Below, piece after piece: positions 26,369 to 34,410 of a stretch of 64,000 bases of DNA. This DNA comes from DSYU01 sp964437595. GTDB taxonomy: Bacteria > Chloroflexota > Anaerolineae > Anaerolineales > Anaerolineaceae. The notes beneath the pieces were generated by a model. It worked only from the letters and a program-made list of their open reading frames with translations, ran no database searches and was not told the DNA's origin. The stretch is from contig CAYTHO010000006.1 in NCBI GenBank assembly GCA_964437595.1, positions 1-64,000 of the forward strand, read 5' to 3'. The translations under genes were made by a program, and so were the position numbers. How positions within the stretch are numbered: the first letter of the stretch is position 1; each line of letters opens with the position of its first letter.

Positions 26369-27862
26369 TTACGTGCTACTTTCCCTATATTTGGCGGCTT
26401 TTTTAATGCCAATCATCTCAAGAGCTTTAAGCAAGCTCTCTCGCTCGACAAACCATAGACTGCCCAGGTACCCTATTGCGCCAGCTATGGCAACAAGGAT
26501 GAGGCGAACAAGTGGCGCCTCTCCCTGAGTAAGATAAAGGACCGGGAGCGCAAAAAGCGCTAACACCACGCCGCCGATAAATGCTCTAAGTTGTTTTATG
26601 ATATCCCAAATAGTGATTTGAACAAACCGCGAAGCTACGGTCATCTGGATCACCAGGGCAATCAGTGACGCGATGACATGGCCAATACTTACGCCGAGGA
26701 TGCTGTACTGCGCCCCGATCCACAAAGCAGTGGTGCGGATAATCAATATTGGGATCGCTAACTTCAGGAGAATATCGGGGCGTCCAACGGCTTTATAGAT
26801 GTCGCCCACATGGTAACCAATCGAAATCACCAGCGCGTAAAGGCTTAATGCACGCAAGACAGGAATGGCCTCAACCCACTGCTCACCAAAAGCAACCCGG
26901 ATGATGGGGTCCGCGGCAATAAACAATCCGATACAGATCGGCGTGACGATAATCTCCACATAACGCATAATGGAAAGGAAGAGCTTTTTCATCGCTTCAC
27001 GATCATCCTGGATCGAGGAAAAAGCCGGGAAGATGACAGCCGTCATCACCCACAGAATATTGATGACCATCATTTGCGGTAAGCGGTAGGCGATGGAATA
27101 AATGCCCAACAGGGTCGAATTGTAAATTCGGCCAATCGCAAGGTAGTCGAAGCTGTCTTCCCAGATCGTGACGGCGTGCATGCCCATGATCGACAGCCCG
27201 TACTTAAGCAGCTCCCTGGCAATTCCGGTATTCCACTGAAAACGCGGCCTCCAGGGTTGGACGATCCATAACAGCACAGCGCCGACCGCCGTGCCAACCA
27301 ATTGTCCAATCACCAGCGCCCAAACGCCAAACCCGGTGAGGGCAAACACGATGGAAACAGCAGCTTTGGATACGGAGTTACCAACGTCGGGTATGATTCT
27401 CTTTTTGAAATCCAGGTTGCGCTGGAGCAGGACATTATGGATGGACCCAAGTGAAGCGATGACAAATGTCAGGCCCAGCCAGCGCAGAACAGGGATCACC
27501 TGCTGATCGCGGAAGAAATCGGCGGCAAGAGGGGCAATCAGGTAGGTAAGAATAGTAAGGAAAATGCCAGCAATGAAGTTCAGAATGAACGCTATATTGG
27601 CAGATTCATCAATTGAGTCTTTGCGTTGAATAATAGCCGCGCCCAATCCCAGATCGCTAAGGATGGATAGGTAATCCATGGTGAGGGTAGCGAGCGCCAC
27701 CAGCCCAAAGTTTTCAGGTGATAAAAGGTGGGCAAGTATGGATATGGCGATAAGGTTCAGTAGCTTTCTTACGCCAAAGGTAAGGTAGTTCCAGCCTATG
27801 CCACGGGTAGTCTTTTTGCTCACTTGTTGATAGGCGCTTGGTGGAGCCTCAATTTCATCCAT
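26369..27862 (-). CDS. oligosaccharide flippase (Wzx/PST family)
   Basis: This 497-residue membrane protein has about 12-14 helices and the polysaccharide-transport fold of the MOP superfamily. Conserved features are the N-terminal GIGWNYLTFGVRKLLN, LSPENFGLVALA and the mid-protein QRNLDFKKRIIPD segment. It should flip the undecaprenyl-linked repeat unit to the outer membrane face. It is transcribed against the rest of the cluster. A -10-like TATAAT lies upstream near 27930. It completes a Wzx/Wzy-type pathway with the sugar transferase and polymerase. Confidence 0.92.
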   Translation of the reverse strand: MDEIEAPPSAYQQVSKKTTRGIGWNYLTFGVRKLLNLIAISILAHLLSPENFGLVALATLTMDYLSILSDLGLGAAIIQRKDSIDESANIAFILNFIAGIFLTILTYLIAPLAADFFRDQQVIPVLRWLGLTFVIASLGSIHNVLLQRNLDFKKRIIPDVGNSVSKAAVSIVFALTGFGVWALVIGQLVGTAVGAVLLWIVQPWRPRFQWNTGIARELLKYGLSIMGMHAVTIWEDSFDYLAIGRIYNSTLLGIYSIAYRLPQMMVINILWVMTAVIFPAFSSIQDDREAMKKLFLSIMRYVEIIVTPICIGLFIAADPIIRVAFGEQWVEAIPVLRALSLYALVISIGYHVGDIYKAVGRPDILLKLAIPILIIRTTALWIGAQYSILGVSIGHVIASLIALVIQMTVASRFVQITIWDIIKQLRAFIGGVVLALFALPVLYLTQGEAPLVRLILVAIAGAIGYLGSLWFVERESLLKALEMIGIKKAAKYRESST

Positions 27863-27950
27863 ACGTTATTGGTAAACCCCCAAATTACCGCTTTATTCCT
27901 GATATATTTCCTGGTTGAATAGGGTCTTATTATACCCGGGAATAAAATAT

Positions 27951-28012
27951 AAAACGCCCATCTGAAATCAGGAGGTTTCCTAAGCCAGGATGAGCACTTC
28001 AGAAGGCGTTTT
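27951..28012. terminator. long hairpin upstream of the flippase
   Basis: The arms AAAACGCC/GGCGTTTT are extended by TCTGAA/TTCAGA across a 30-odd-base loop. Read on the minus strand it could end transcripts from 28190-29023 before the flippase promoter. The T-rich arm gives either direction a short U-run. The same outer arms appear at 4959-5008. Confidence 0.5.
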
Positions 28013-28189
28013 CAAATATTTATAGGCTCGAGGAATGCTCCATTTGTGTAAACCGGCGGATGCGGAGAAACAGGCGGACAATTATATAGCTGACGAGTAT
28101 GTCAGTGAGGAGTATGACCACGCACGCGCCAGCGATAATGTATCACAACGCATCTGGCGAGTCAGAAGGAAAACGCATTAACAAAGGGT
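28013..28189. other. ambiguous stretch with two overlapping short frames
   Basis: On the plus strand, 28035-28181 is an open frame of 48 codons (acidic, with IADEYVSEEYDHARAS). On the minus strand a stop-bounded frame ending at 28020 reads as one strongly hydrophobic segment (VVILLTDILVSYIIVRLFL) followed by basic residues, like a small membrane protein, but it has no convincing ribosome site or ATG start. I cannot choose between them. It may be a gene remnant. Confidence 0.3.
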
Positions 28190-29023
28190 TCACTCCCATT
28201 CCCCCCGCATCCAGGGCGGGTTAATGGTGCGAGCGTTTTCGTTCAGGGCGTCCAGGCGCTGTATATCTTCAGTTGACAATGAGAAATCAAAAACATTAGC
28301 GTTTTCATAAATGCGCTCGCGGTGAACCGACTTGGGGATCACAACATAACGTTTCTCGAGCGCCCAGCGAATCATCACCTGAGCTGGAGACTTGCCATAG
28401 CGCTGCGCCAGGTCGACGATGATGGGGCTGTCCCACCTCTTACCGCGTGCCAGCGGGCTGTAAGACTCCACCTGAATATTATTTTTCGCGCAATGATCTA
28501 CCACAACCTGGCGTGTGAGGAAGGGGCTAATTTCAAACTGGTTGACTGCAGGGATCAGGGAAGATACCTGAAGAATTTCTTCAATATGAGCAGGAGTATA
28601 GTTGCTGACTCCCACTGCCCGCGCCCGGCCTGTCTCGTAAATCCTCACCAGTCCCTGCCAGGCTTCCACGTGGGTGTCTTTTATCGGCCAATGTACCAGG
28701 TAAAGATCAACATAATCCATGCCCAGGCGGTGGAGGCTTTCCTCTAAAGCATGAACCGCATTAAGATGATCGTGATTCCACAGTTTCGAAGTGACGAAAA
28801 CCTCTTCCCGCGGCACACCGCTCTCGCGGATTCCTTTGCCAACGTCTTGCTCGTTGCCATAAACTGCGGCAGTATCGATGTGGCGATATCCAGCTTCCAG
28901 CGCCCAGCGAACGGCATTGCGCGTCTCATCGCCCGAGTTGGACTGGAATGTCCCAAGGCCAATGATGGGCATGCGAAGCCCATTGTTTAGGGTAACAGTT
29001 GAGGTGAGGTCAATTTTGTTCAT
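28190..29023 (-). CDS. aldo/keto reductase
   Basis: This 277-residue NADPH-dependent AKR has the family signature GYRHIDTAAVYGNEQDVGKGIRESGV (catalytic Asp and Tyr), Lys in VTSKLW and His in YLVHWP: the full Asp-Tyr-Lys-His tetrad. The C-terminal IPKSVHRERIYENANVFDF is the cofactor-binding signature. It is a soluble TIM-barrel enzyme reducing aldehydes or keto sugars, close to the 2,5-diketo-gluconate reductase group. It is monocistronic; AGG lies about 5 bases before the ATG. Confidence 0.95.
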   Translation of the reverse strand: MNKIDLTSTVTLNNGLRMPIIGLGTFQSNSGDETRNAVRWALEAGYRHIDTAAVYGNEQDVGKGIRESGVPREEVFVTSKLWNHDHLNAVHALEESLHRLGMDYVDLYLVHWPIKDTHVEAWQGLVRIYETGRARAVGVSNYTPAHIEEILQVSSLIPAVNQFEISPFLTRQVVVDHCAKNNIQVESYSPLARGKRWDSPIIVDLAQRYGKSPAQVMIRWALEKRYVVIPKSVHRERIYENANVFDFSLSTEDIQRLDALNENARTINPPWMRGEWE

Positions 29024-29249
29024 GTTGCCTGCTCTATTATGAGAATGTAAGCTATAACATCTATAGAAAAATATCTTATCACGTTTGCCGCCTTTTTAGC
29101 AGCATTGTGATAGAAACCACAAGCTAATGTATACTTGTAATATGCACGAATAAATTGGGTAAGAATCACCGACTTGTTTCTGTACGAAGCACATCGTTCG
29201 ATTTCAGGACGTTTGAAATATTCTACCCATTGTTCTAGAAGAGGAAAAA

Positions 29250-30944
29250 ATGAATTGCTGGAGATACCGCTTCTCGTTATTTGCCCTACTCGTTCTACTA
29301 TTGGCTGCATGGATGTCCGGGTGCCGTGGAGCAACCGCAAACCGGCCAACGCCTACCAGCCAGAATTCACATGTACAGGCGAAGAAGGGCATGGTTCTTT
29401 CTTCCTTCGCTACGACTGATTTCTCCGGGCCAGGGATATGCGCCACCTGTCATACTGCGTTAAAGGATGAGACGGGCGCTGACGTGTCTATGCCCAATAT
29501 GTGGCGCTCGACAATGATGGCTAACGCCGCTAAAGACCCCGTCTGGCAGGCCAAGGTCAGTTCGGAAGTAGCGCGTTTGCCGCATCTCAAAAGTGATATT
29601 GAGGAGAAATGTACTACCTGCCATATGCCAATGGGAAAGACCCAGGCGACCACCGATAATCTGCCTGTGGCGGCCTTAGGTGATGGCTTTTATGACCCCA
29701 ATCACCCTCTGCACGAGGCGGCAATTGATGGGGTATCATGTACATTATGCCACCAGGTGCAGGATGATAACCTTGGACAGGAAATGAGTTTCAGCGGCGG
29801 CTACATCGTTGATACAAAAACAAATGTGCCTGACCGCCCGATCTTTGGCCCGTACGAGCAGCCAGTTGCCGAGCAGATGCAGGGGATCAGCGGTTACACC
29901 CCGATCTACAGCACGCATATCGGTACATCCGAGCACTGCGGCACCTGCCACAATCTCTATACACCCTACGTTGATGCCGAGGGCAAGGTTGCGGGAGAAT
30001 TTCCAGAGCAGACTCCGTACACAGAATGGGAGCACAGCCAATACGGCGCGGAGAAAATTTCTTGCCAGAGCTGCCACATGCCAAAAGCTAAGGGCGGTGT
30101 CGTAATCTCTATCATCCCAGGAAATTTGGACAAGCGCGCGCCTTTCTATCAGCATTTCTTCGTAGGCGGGAATGCTTTCATGACGCAGATGCTGGCGGAT
30201 CATGCGGAAGATCTGGGCGTTACCGCAGAGGTGGCTCACTTTAACGATACCCGGGTGCGGGTGATTGATCAGATCCAAAACCAGACGGCGCAGCTAATGA
30301 TAGAAAGATTCGATACCGAGGGGGAAGTTTTGACTGCCAGCCTTCGAGTAACTTCATCAACCGGGCATAAATTCCCCACCAGCTTCCCCACCCGGCGCGC
30401 GTGGCTGCACGTCACCGTATCCGACTCAACCGGGAAAGTGGTTTTTCAATCAGGCCAGCCAAAGGATGATGGCACAATCACTGGCAATGCCGCGGATATT
30501 GATCCCACCACATATGAGCCGCATTATGATGTCATCACCCTGGAAGATCAGGTGCAAATTTATGAGCCCATCATGGGAGACAGTGATGGCAAGGTTACCT
30601 ACACGCTGCTGCGCGCCGGGCAGTACTTGAAAGATAATCGCCTGCTCCCTGAAGGCGCGAAAAAGGAGCAGCTTCCGCCAGACATTGCCGTCTACGGAAA
30701 AGCTGCTGAGGACCCGAACTTTATCAGCGGCAGTGATGTGGTGACTTACCGCATCCCTGTTAAGGGCGCCCAGGGGCCATTCACCATCCAGGCAGAACTG
30801 CTTTACCAGCCGCTGTCGTATCCATTTGTCCAGGATTTGCTGAAAGACCAGACGCCGCTCACCATACGGTTTGGCAATTACTATGCAAAGGCAGGAAAGG
30901 CCCCTCTGCTAGTTGCGTCGATTAAGCCCGCACAGACTAAATAA
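29250..30944 (+). CDS. pentaheme c-type cytochrome lipoprotein
   Basis: This 564-residue exported protein has a lipobox-like leader (AAWMSGC, Cys near 26) and five CxxCH haem sites: CATCH, CTTCH, CTLCH, CGTCH and CQSCH, all in residues about 65-290. The spacing resembles cytochrome c-554/NrfA-related multihaem proteins. The C-terminal half (about 340-560) is beta-rich without haem motifs. GAGG lies 6 bases before the start. It should act as an extracytoplasmic electron carrier or reductase anchored by lipid. No quinone dehydrogenase partner or cytochrome maturation gene is seen nearby. A terminator follows. Confidence 0.85.
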   Translation: MNCWRYRFSLFALLVLLLAAWMSGCRGATANRPTPTSQNSHVQAKKGMVLSSFATTDFSGPGICATCHTALKDETGADVSMPNMWRSTMMANAAKDPVWQAKVSSEVARLPHLKSDIEEKCTTCHMPMGKTQATTDNLPVAALGDGFYDPNHPLHEAAIDGVSCTLCHQVQDDNLGQEMSFSGGYIVDTKTNVPDRPIFGPYEQPVAEQMQGISGYTPIYSTHIGTSEHCGTCHNLYTPYVDAEGKVAGEFPEQTPYTEWEHSQYGAEKISCQSCHMPKAKGGVVISIIPGNLDKRAPFYQHFFVGGNAFMTQMLADHAEDLGVTAEVAHFNDTRVRVIDQIQNQTAQLMIERFDTEGEVLTASLRVTSSTGHKFPTSFPTRRAWLHVTVSDSTGKVVFQSGQPKDDGTITGNAADIDPTTYEPHYDVITLEDQVQIYEPIMGDSDGKVTYTLLRAGQYLKDNRLLPEGAKKEQLPPDIAVYGKAAEDPNFISGSDVVTYRIPVKGAQGPFTIQAELLYQPLSYPFVQDLLKDQTPLTIRFGNYYAKAGKAPLLVASIKPAQTK

Positions 30945-31004
30945 AGCGAGGCCATGAGATTAATGTCCAGCGAGCAGCCGCTGGTCATGAACATGCGTCA
31001 GTAG

Positions 31005-31052
31005 GATCAGAAATTCTCCAGATCGAATTCATCTTCTGGACAATTTCTGATC
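31005..31052. terminator. bidirectional hairpin after the cytochrome gene
   Basis: The arms GATCAGAAATT-C-TCCAGA and TCTGGA-C-AATTTCTGATC pair over 17 bp with one mismatch and a 14-base loop. TTTGG follows. It ends about 60-110 bases after the cytochrome stop and isolates it from the PerR-KatG unit. Confidence 0.7.
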
Positions 31053-31162
31053 TTTGGTATCACAGGCTAAAACCGTGAGGGCTTGTGCATTAACTTCGTT
31101 TCCATAGATTACTCAGAATGGTTTACCTGGGAGCAAATCGTTTTTGTATATGGTATCATTTA

Positions 31163-31191
31163 TTGACAAAGTACAATATTTAATATATTAT
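31163..31191 (+). promoter_or_regulatory. sigma-70 promoter of the perR-katG unit
   Basis: TTGACA (31163-31168) and TATTAT (31186-31191) are separated by exactly 17 bases in an AT-rich stretch. It is the best sigma-70 match in the window. The start point would fall near 31198, inside the palindromic operator. Confidence 0.88.
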
Positions 31192-31194
31192 AAG

Positions 31195-31211
31195 ATTGAA
31201 ATGATTTCAAT
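31195..31211 (+). promoter_or_regulatory. PerR/Fur-type operator
   Basis: The sequence ATTGAAAT-G-ATTTCAAT is a perfect 8-1-8 palindrome, with the 7-1-7 core layout of PerR boxes. It overlaps the predicted transcription start and lies 19 bases before the regulator's ATG, so binding would block transcription. Autoregulation is inferred. Confidence 0.85.
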
Positions 31212-31230
31212 TATCGGAATTTACTAGGGC

Positions 31231-31647
31231 ATGGAAACATCCACAACGTTCTTCATCAACCAACTCAAGATTAAAGGCATACGGCCTTCTTTCCAACGCC
31301 TCAAAGTGCTGGAATACTTGAATCAGAACGGAGGTCACCCAACTGCGGAGGATATTTACAGCGCCCTTTCGCCTGTGATTCCATCCCTCTCCAGAACGAC
31401 TATATATAACACCCTGCATATCTTTGTAGAGGCTGGGATAATTCGAGTGATAGAAATTGACGAAGCGCAGATGCGCTACGATATCAATCTGGATGATCAC
31501 GGGCATTTCCTATGCGTAGCGTGTGGAATGATATACAACTTTCCAGTGAGCAATGATGCAAACCTGATTGAGGGACTGCACCAGTTCAAAATTGTGCAAA
31601 AGAATGTCTACCTTAAGGGGCTCTGCCCGAATTGTATTGAAAACTGA
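31231..31647 (+). CDS. perR: Fur-family peroxide regulator (PerR-like)
   Basis: This 138-residue Fur-family repressor has an N-terminal winged helix (about 12-85) with RPSFQRLKVLEYL and HPTAEDIYSALSP. The regulatory metal site is suggested by DINLDDHGHFLC. Two CxxC pairs (CVAC and CPNC) form the structural zinc site typical of PerR. It lies 23 bases before katG, which makes PerR the best subfamily call over Fur or Zur. The ribosome site before the ATG is weak (AGGG almost touching it), which may keep levels low. It should respond to peroxide and derepress katG. Confidence 0.88.
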   Translation: METSTTFFINQLKIKGIRPSFQRLKVLEYLNQNGGHPTAEDIYSALSPVIPSLSRTTIYNTLHIFVEAGIIRVIEIDEAQMRYDINLDDHGHFLCVACGMIYNFPVSNDANLIEGLHQFKIVQKNVYLKGLCPNCIEN

Positions 31648-31670
31648 ACGGATAAAAAGGAGTAAAACAT

Positions 31671-33869
31671 ATGACTGAAGCGAGTAATAATCCGGTACTG
31701 AGCATGGGGTCGGCCCATCAGCCGTCTCGGCGAGGCACAGGCAACCGCGATTGGTGGCCGAACCAACTGGACATCAGCATCCTACACCAGCACTCTGCGC
31801 TGTCCAATCCAATGGGCGAGGAATTCAACTATTCGGAAGAGTTCAAGAAGCTCGACCTGCAGGCGGTGAAGAATGATATCAACACACTGATGAAGCAGTC
31901 GCAAGATTGGTGGCCTGCGGACTTCGGCCATTATGGACCGCTCTTCATCCGCATGGCCTGGCACAGCGCGGGAACATACCGTGTCAATGATGGACGCGGG
32001 GGCGCGGGAGCAGGCACGCAGCGCTTTGCACCCCTCAACAGCTGGCCTGACAATGCCAACCTCGATAAGGCACGCCGCCTGCTCTGGCCAATCAAGAAGA
32101 AGTACGGCCGGGCAATTTCCTGGGCCGACCTGATGGTGCTGGCGGGTAACTGTGCTCTGGAGTCGATGGGCTTTAAGACCTTCGGCTTCGGCGGAGGGCG
32201 CGAAGACGTTTGGGAGCCTCCGGAAGATATTTACTGGGGCAAAGAGGGGAAATGGTTGGAAGATGAACGCTACAGCGGCGAACGGGATCTCGAGAATCCC
32301 CTGGCTGCAGTGCAGATGGGCCTGATCTACGTGAACCCCGAAGGTCCCAACGGCAACCCCGATCCGCTGGCTGCTGCCCGGGATATTCGCGAAACATTCG
32401 CGCGCATGGCGATGAACGATGAAGAAACGGTCGCGCTGATCGCTGGCGGGCACACTTTTGGTAAAACCCACGGCGCAGGTCCTGCATCGCACGTAGGTCC
32501 AGAACCAGAAGCCGCGGATATCACCGAGCAAGGCCTGGGCTGGAAGAGCACCTACGGCACAGGCAAGGGCGGCGACACGATCACCAGCGGCCTGGAAGTC
32601 ACCTGGACCTCCACGCCCACCCGCTGGAGTAGCAACTTCTTATGGAACCTGTTCGGTTACGAATGGGAGCTGACCAAGAGCCCGGCGGGCGCGCACCAGT
32701 GGATTCCCAAGCACGGCATGGGCGCCAATTCCGTACCAGACGCGCATGACCCGAACAAGCGGCACGTACCGGCCATGCTGACCACCGACCTGGCCCTGCG
32801 CTTTGACCCGGCATATGAAAAGATTTCCCGGCGCTTCCTGGAAGACCCGCAGGAGTTTGCCGATGCCTTCGCACGGGCTTGGTTTAAGCTCACCCATCGC
32901 GATATGGGCCCTCGCGTACGTTATCTCGGCCCGGAAGTTCCGGCAGAAGAACTGGTATGGCAGGACCCCGTGCCTGCAGTGGATCACGAACTGGTCGATG
33001 CGGCTGACATCGCGGCGCTCAAGGCAAAAATCCTCGCTTCGGGGCTGTCGATCTCGGAACTGGTCTACACAGCCTGGTCGTCGGCAGCCAGCTTCCGCGG
33101 CTCCGACAAGCGCGGCGGTGCAAATGGGGCGCGCATTCGCCTCGCGCCGCAGAAGGACTGGGAAGTCAACCAGCCGGAACAACTGCAGAAGGTGCTGCAA
33201 ACCCTGGAGGGAATCCAGCATTCGTTCAACAGTGCGCAGGCAGGTAGAAAGAAGGTTTCGCTGGCTGATCTGATCGTGTTAGGCGGATGCGCAGCCGTTG
33301 AACAGGCGGCGAAAAATGCCGGTTACGATGTCAGCGTTCCCTTCACGCCCGGGCGCACGGATGCTTCTCAGGAACAAACCGATGTGCTGTCCTTTACCTA
33401 CATGGAACCATCCGGGGATGGTTTCCGTAATTATCTCAAGGCCAATCACCTCTTACCGGCTGAGGAAATGCTGGTGGACCGCGCCCAACTGCTGACCCTA
33501 ACCGCCCCTGAAATGACGGTGCTGGTGGGTGGGATGCGCGTCTTGAACGCCAACTTCAAGAAAACGTCGCACGGCGTCTTCACTAACCGGCCCGAGACGC
33601 TCACCAATGACTTCTTCGCCAACCTGCTCGACATGGGCACAGCCTGGGAGACTTCCAACGAAGATAACGAATTGTTCGTAGGCCGCGATCGGGCCACCGG
33701 CGCGCCCAAATGGACCGCCACCCGCGTCGATCTGATCTTTGGCTCGCACTCGCAACTGCGCGCCCTGGCGGAAGTCTACGCCTGTGACGACGCCCAGGAA
33801 AAGTTCGTGCGCGACTTTGTCGCCGCCTGGACCAAGGTGATGAACCTGGACCGGTTCGACCTGCGCTGA
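31671..33869 (+). CDS. katG: catalase-peroxidase KatG
   Basis: This bifunctional haem enzyme removes hydrogen peroxide. At 732 residues it is full length, with the catalytic N-domain and the vestigial C-domain. Distal residues are Arg94, Trp97 and His98 (RMAWHSAG); Tyr220 (LIYVNPEG) and Met246 (ARMAMND) complete the Met-Tyr-Trp adduct needed for catalase activity. His261 (AGGHTFGKTHG) is the proximal haem ligand. No signal peptide is present, so it is cytoplasmic. AAGGAG precedes the ATG by 9 bases. It shares the peroxide-responsive promoter with perR. Confidence 0.98.
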   Translation: MTEASNNPVLSMGSAHQPSRRGTGNRDWWPNQLDISILHQHSALSNPMGEEFNYSEEFKKLDLQAVKNDINTLMKQSQDWWPADFGHYGPLFIRMAWHSAGTYRVNDGRGGAGAGTQRFAPLNSWPDNANLDKARRLLWPIKKKYGRAISWADLMVLAGNCALESMGFKTFGFGGGREDVWEPPEDIYWGKEGKWLEDERYSGERDLENPLAAVQMGLIYVNPEGPNGNPDPLAAARDIRETFARMAMNDEETVALIAGGHTFGKTHGAGPASHVGPEPEAADITEQGLGWKSTYGTGKGGDTITSGLEVTWTSTPTRWSSNFLWNLFGYEWELTKSPAGAHQWIPKHGMGANSVPDAHDPNKRHVPAMLTTDLALRFDPAYEKISRRFLEDPQEFADAFARAWFKLTHRDMGPRVRYLGPEVPAEELVWQDPVPAVDHELVDAADIAALKAKILASGLSISELVYTAWSSAASFRGSDKRGGANGARIRLAPQKDWEVNQPEQLQKVLQTLEGIQHSFNSAQAGRKKVSLADLIVLGGCAAVEQAAKNAGYDVSVPFTPGRTDASQEQTDVLSFTYMEPSGDGFRNYLKANHLLPAEEMLVDRAQLLTLTAPEMTVLVGGMRVLNANFKKTSHGVFTNRPETLTNDFFANLLDMGTAWETSNEDNELFVGRDRATGAPKWTATRVDLIFGSHSQLRALAEVYACDDAQEKFVRDFVAAWTKVMNLDRFDLR

Positions 33870-33899
33870 TCAAATCGTAGTTGAAGTAAGGCACTCCTC

Positions 33900-33929
33900 A
33901 ACGCGCGCGGTAGGCTAACCGCGCGCGTT
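33900..33929 (+). terminator. GC-rich hairpin after katG
   Basis: A 12-bp perfect stem (AACGCGCGCGGT with ACCGCGCGCGTT) with a 6-base loop begins 31 bases after the katG stop. Only a weak T-rich tail follows (TTGATTC). It is a likely terminator. Confidence 0.65.
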
Positions 33930-33941
33930 GATTCATCAGCG

Positions 33942-34303
33942 TCTGTCAATACCACTACCGATCTTACGATCACTTATTAGAGTACATCACCGGCTGAAAT
34001 ATCACCAATAACATTGAGCTGCCCGCCGGGCTGAGTTTTCAATCCGCCACCTCCAGCGCTGGCACGCACTGTACCCAGATTCGTTCGATCTATACCTGCG
34101 ACCTTGGCGATCTCGCGCCCTCTGCCAGCCATACAGTAACGGTCAGGCTGGCTGTTCCCCGCGATGCTTCCGGCATGTACACAATCGCCGGCATCCTGAG
34201 TTCCCCCTCAATCAATCCACTTGGTGGTGGGTATCCCGCCATTGCACTCATCCTAACCATTGAGCCCCGCACCTTTCACTTTCTACCGCTCCTGACAAGA
34301 TGA
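33942..34303 (+). pseudogene. relic of a DUF11-repeat surface protein
   Basis: This stretch has no start but reads as the tail of a cell-surface protein. From about 34004 to the stop at 34301-34303 one frame gives a DUF11-like half-domain (IELPAGLSFQSATSS, then YTCDLGDLAPSASHTVTV) and ends in FHFLPLLTR, a C-terminal tail type common in Chloroflexota surface proteins. Just upstream another frame gives NTTTDLTIT, an in-frame stop, then STSPAEIS, which looks like the start of the same domain. So a frameshift, a stop and a deletion of about 25 codons are suggested. No upstream body remains between it and katG. Confidence 0.7.
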
Positions 34304-34344
34304 GCCACAGCATCGTTGCGTGGGTCAACCATCACTGAGCAATA

Positions 34345-34358
34345 CGGGCAAGCGCCCG
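34345..34358 (-). terminator. small hairpin after the PT-rich protein
   Basis: The arms CGGGC/GCCCG form a 5-bp stem with a 4-base loop about 55 bases after the stop. It lacks a U-run and is only a weak terminator candidate. Confidence 0.25.
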
Positions 34359-34410
34359 GTGTCCACTACTGCGAATAGCGGCGGCAGCCCAGTTTTTCCT
34401 CTGATTAACC

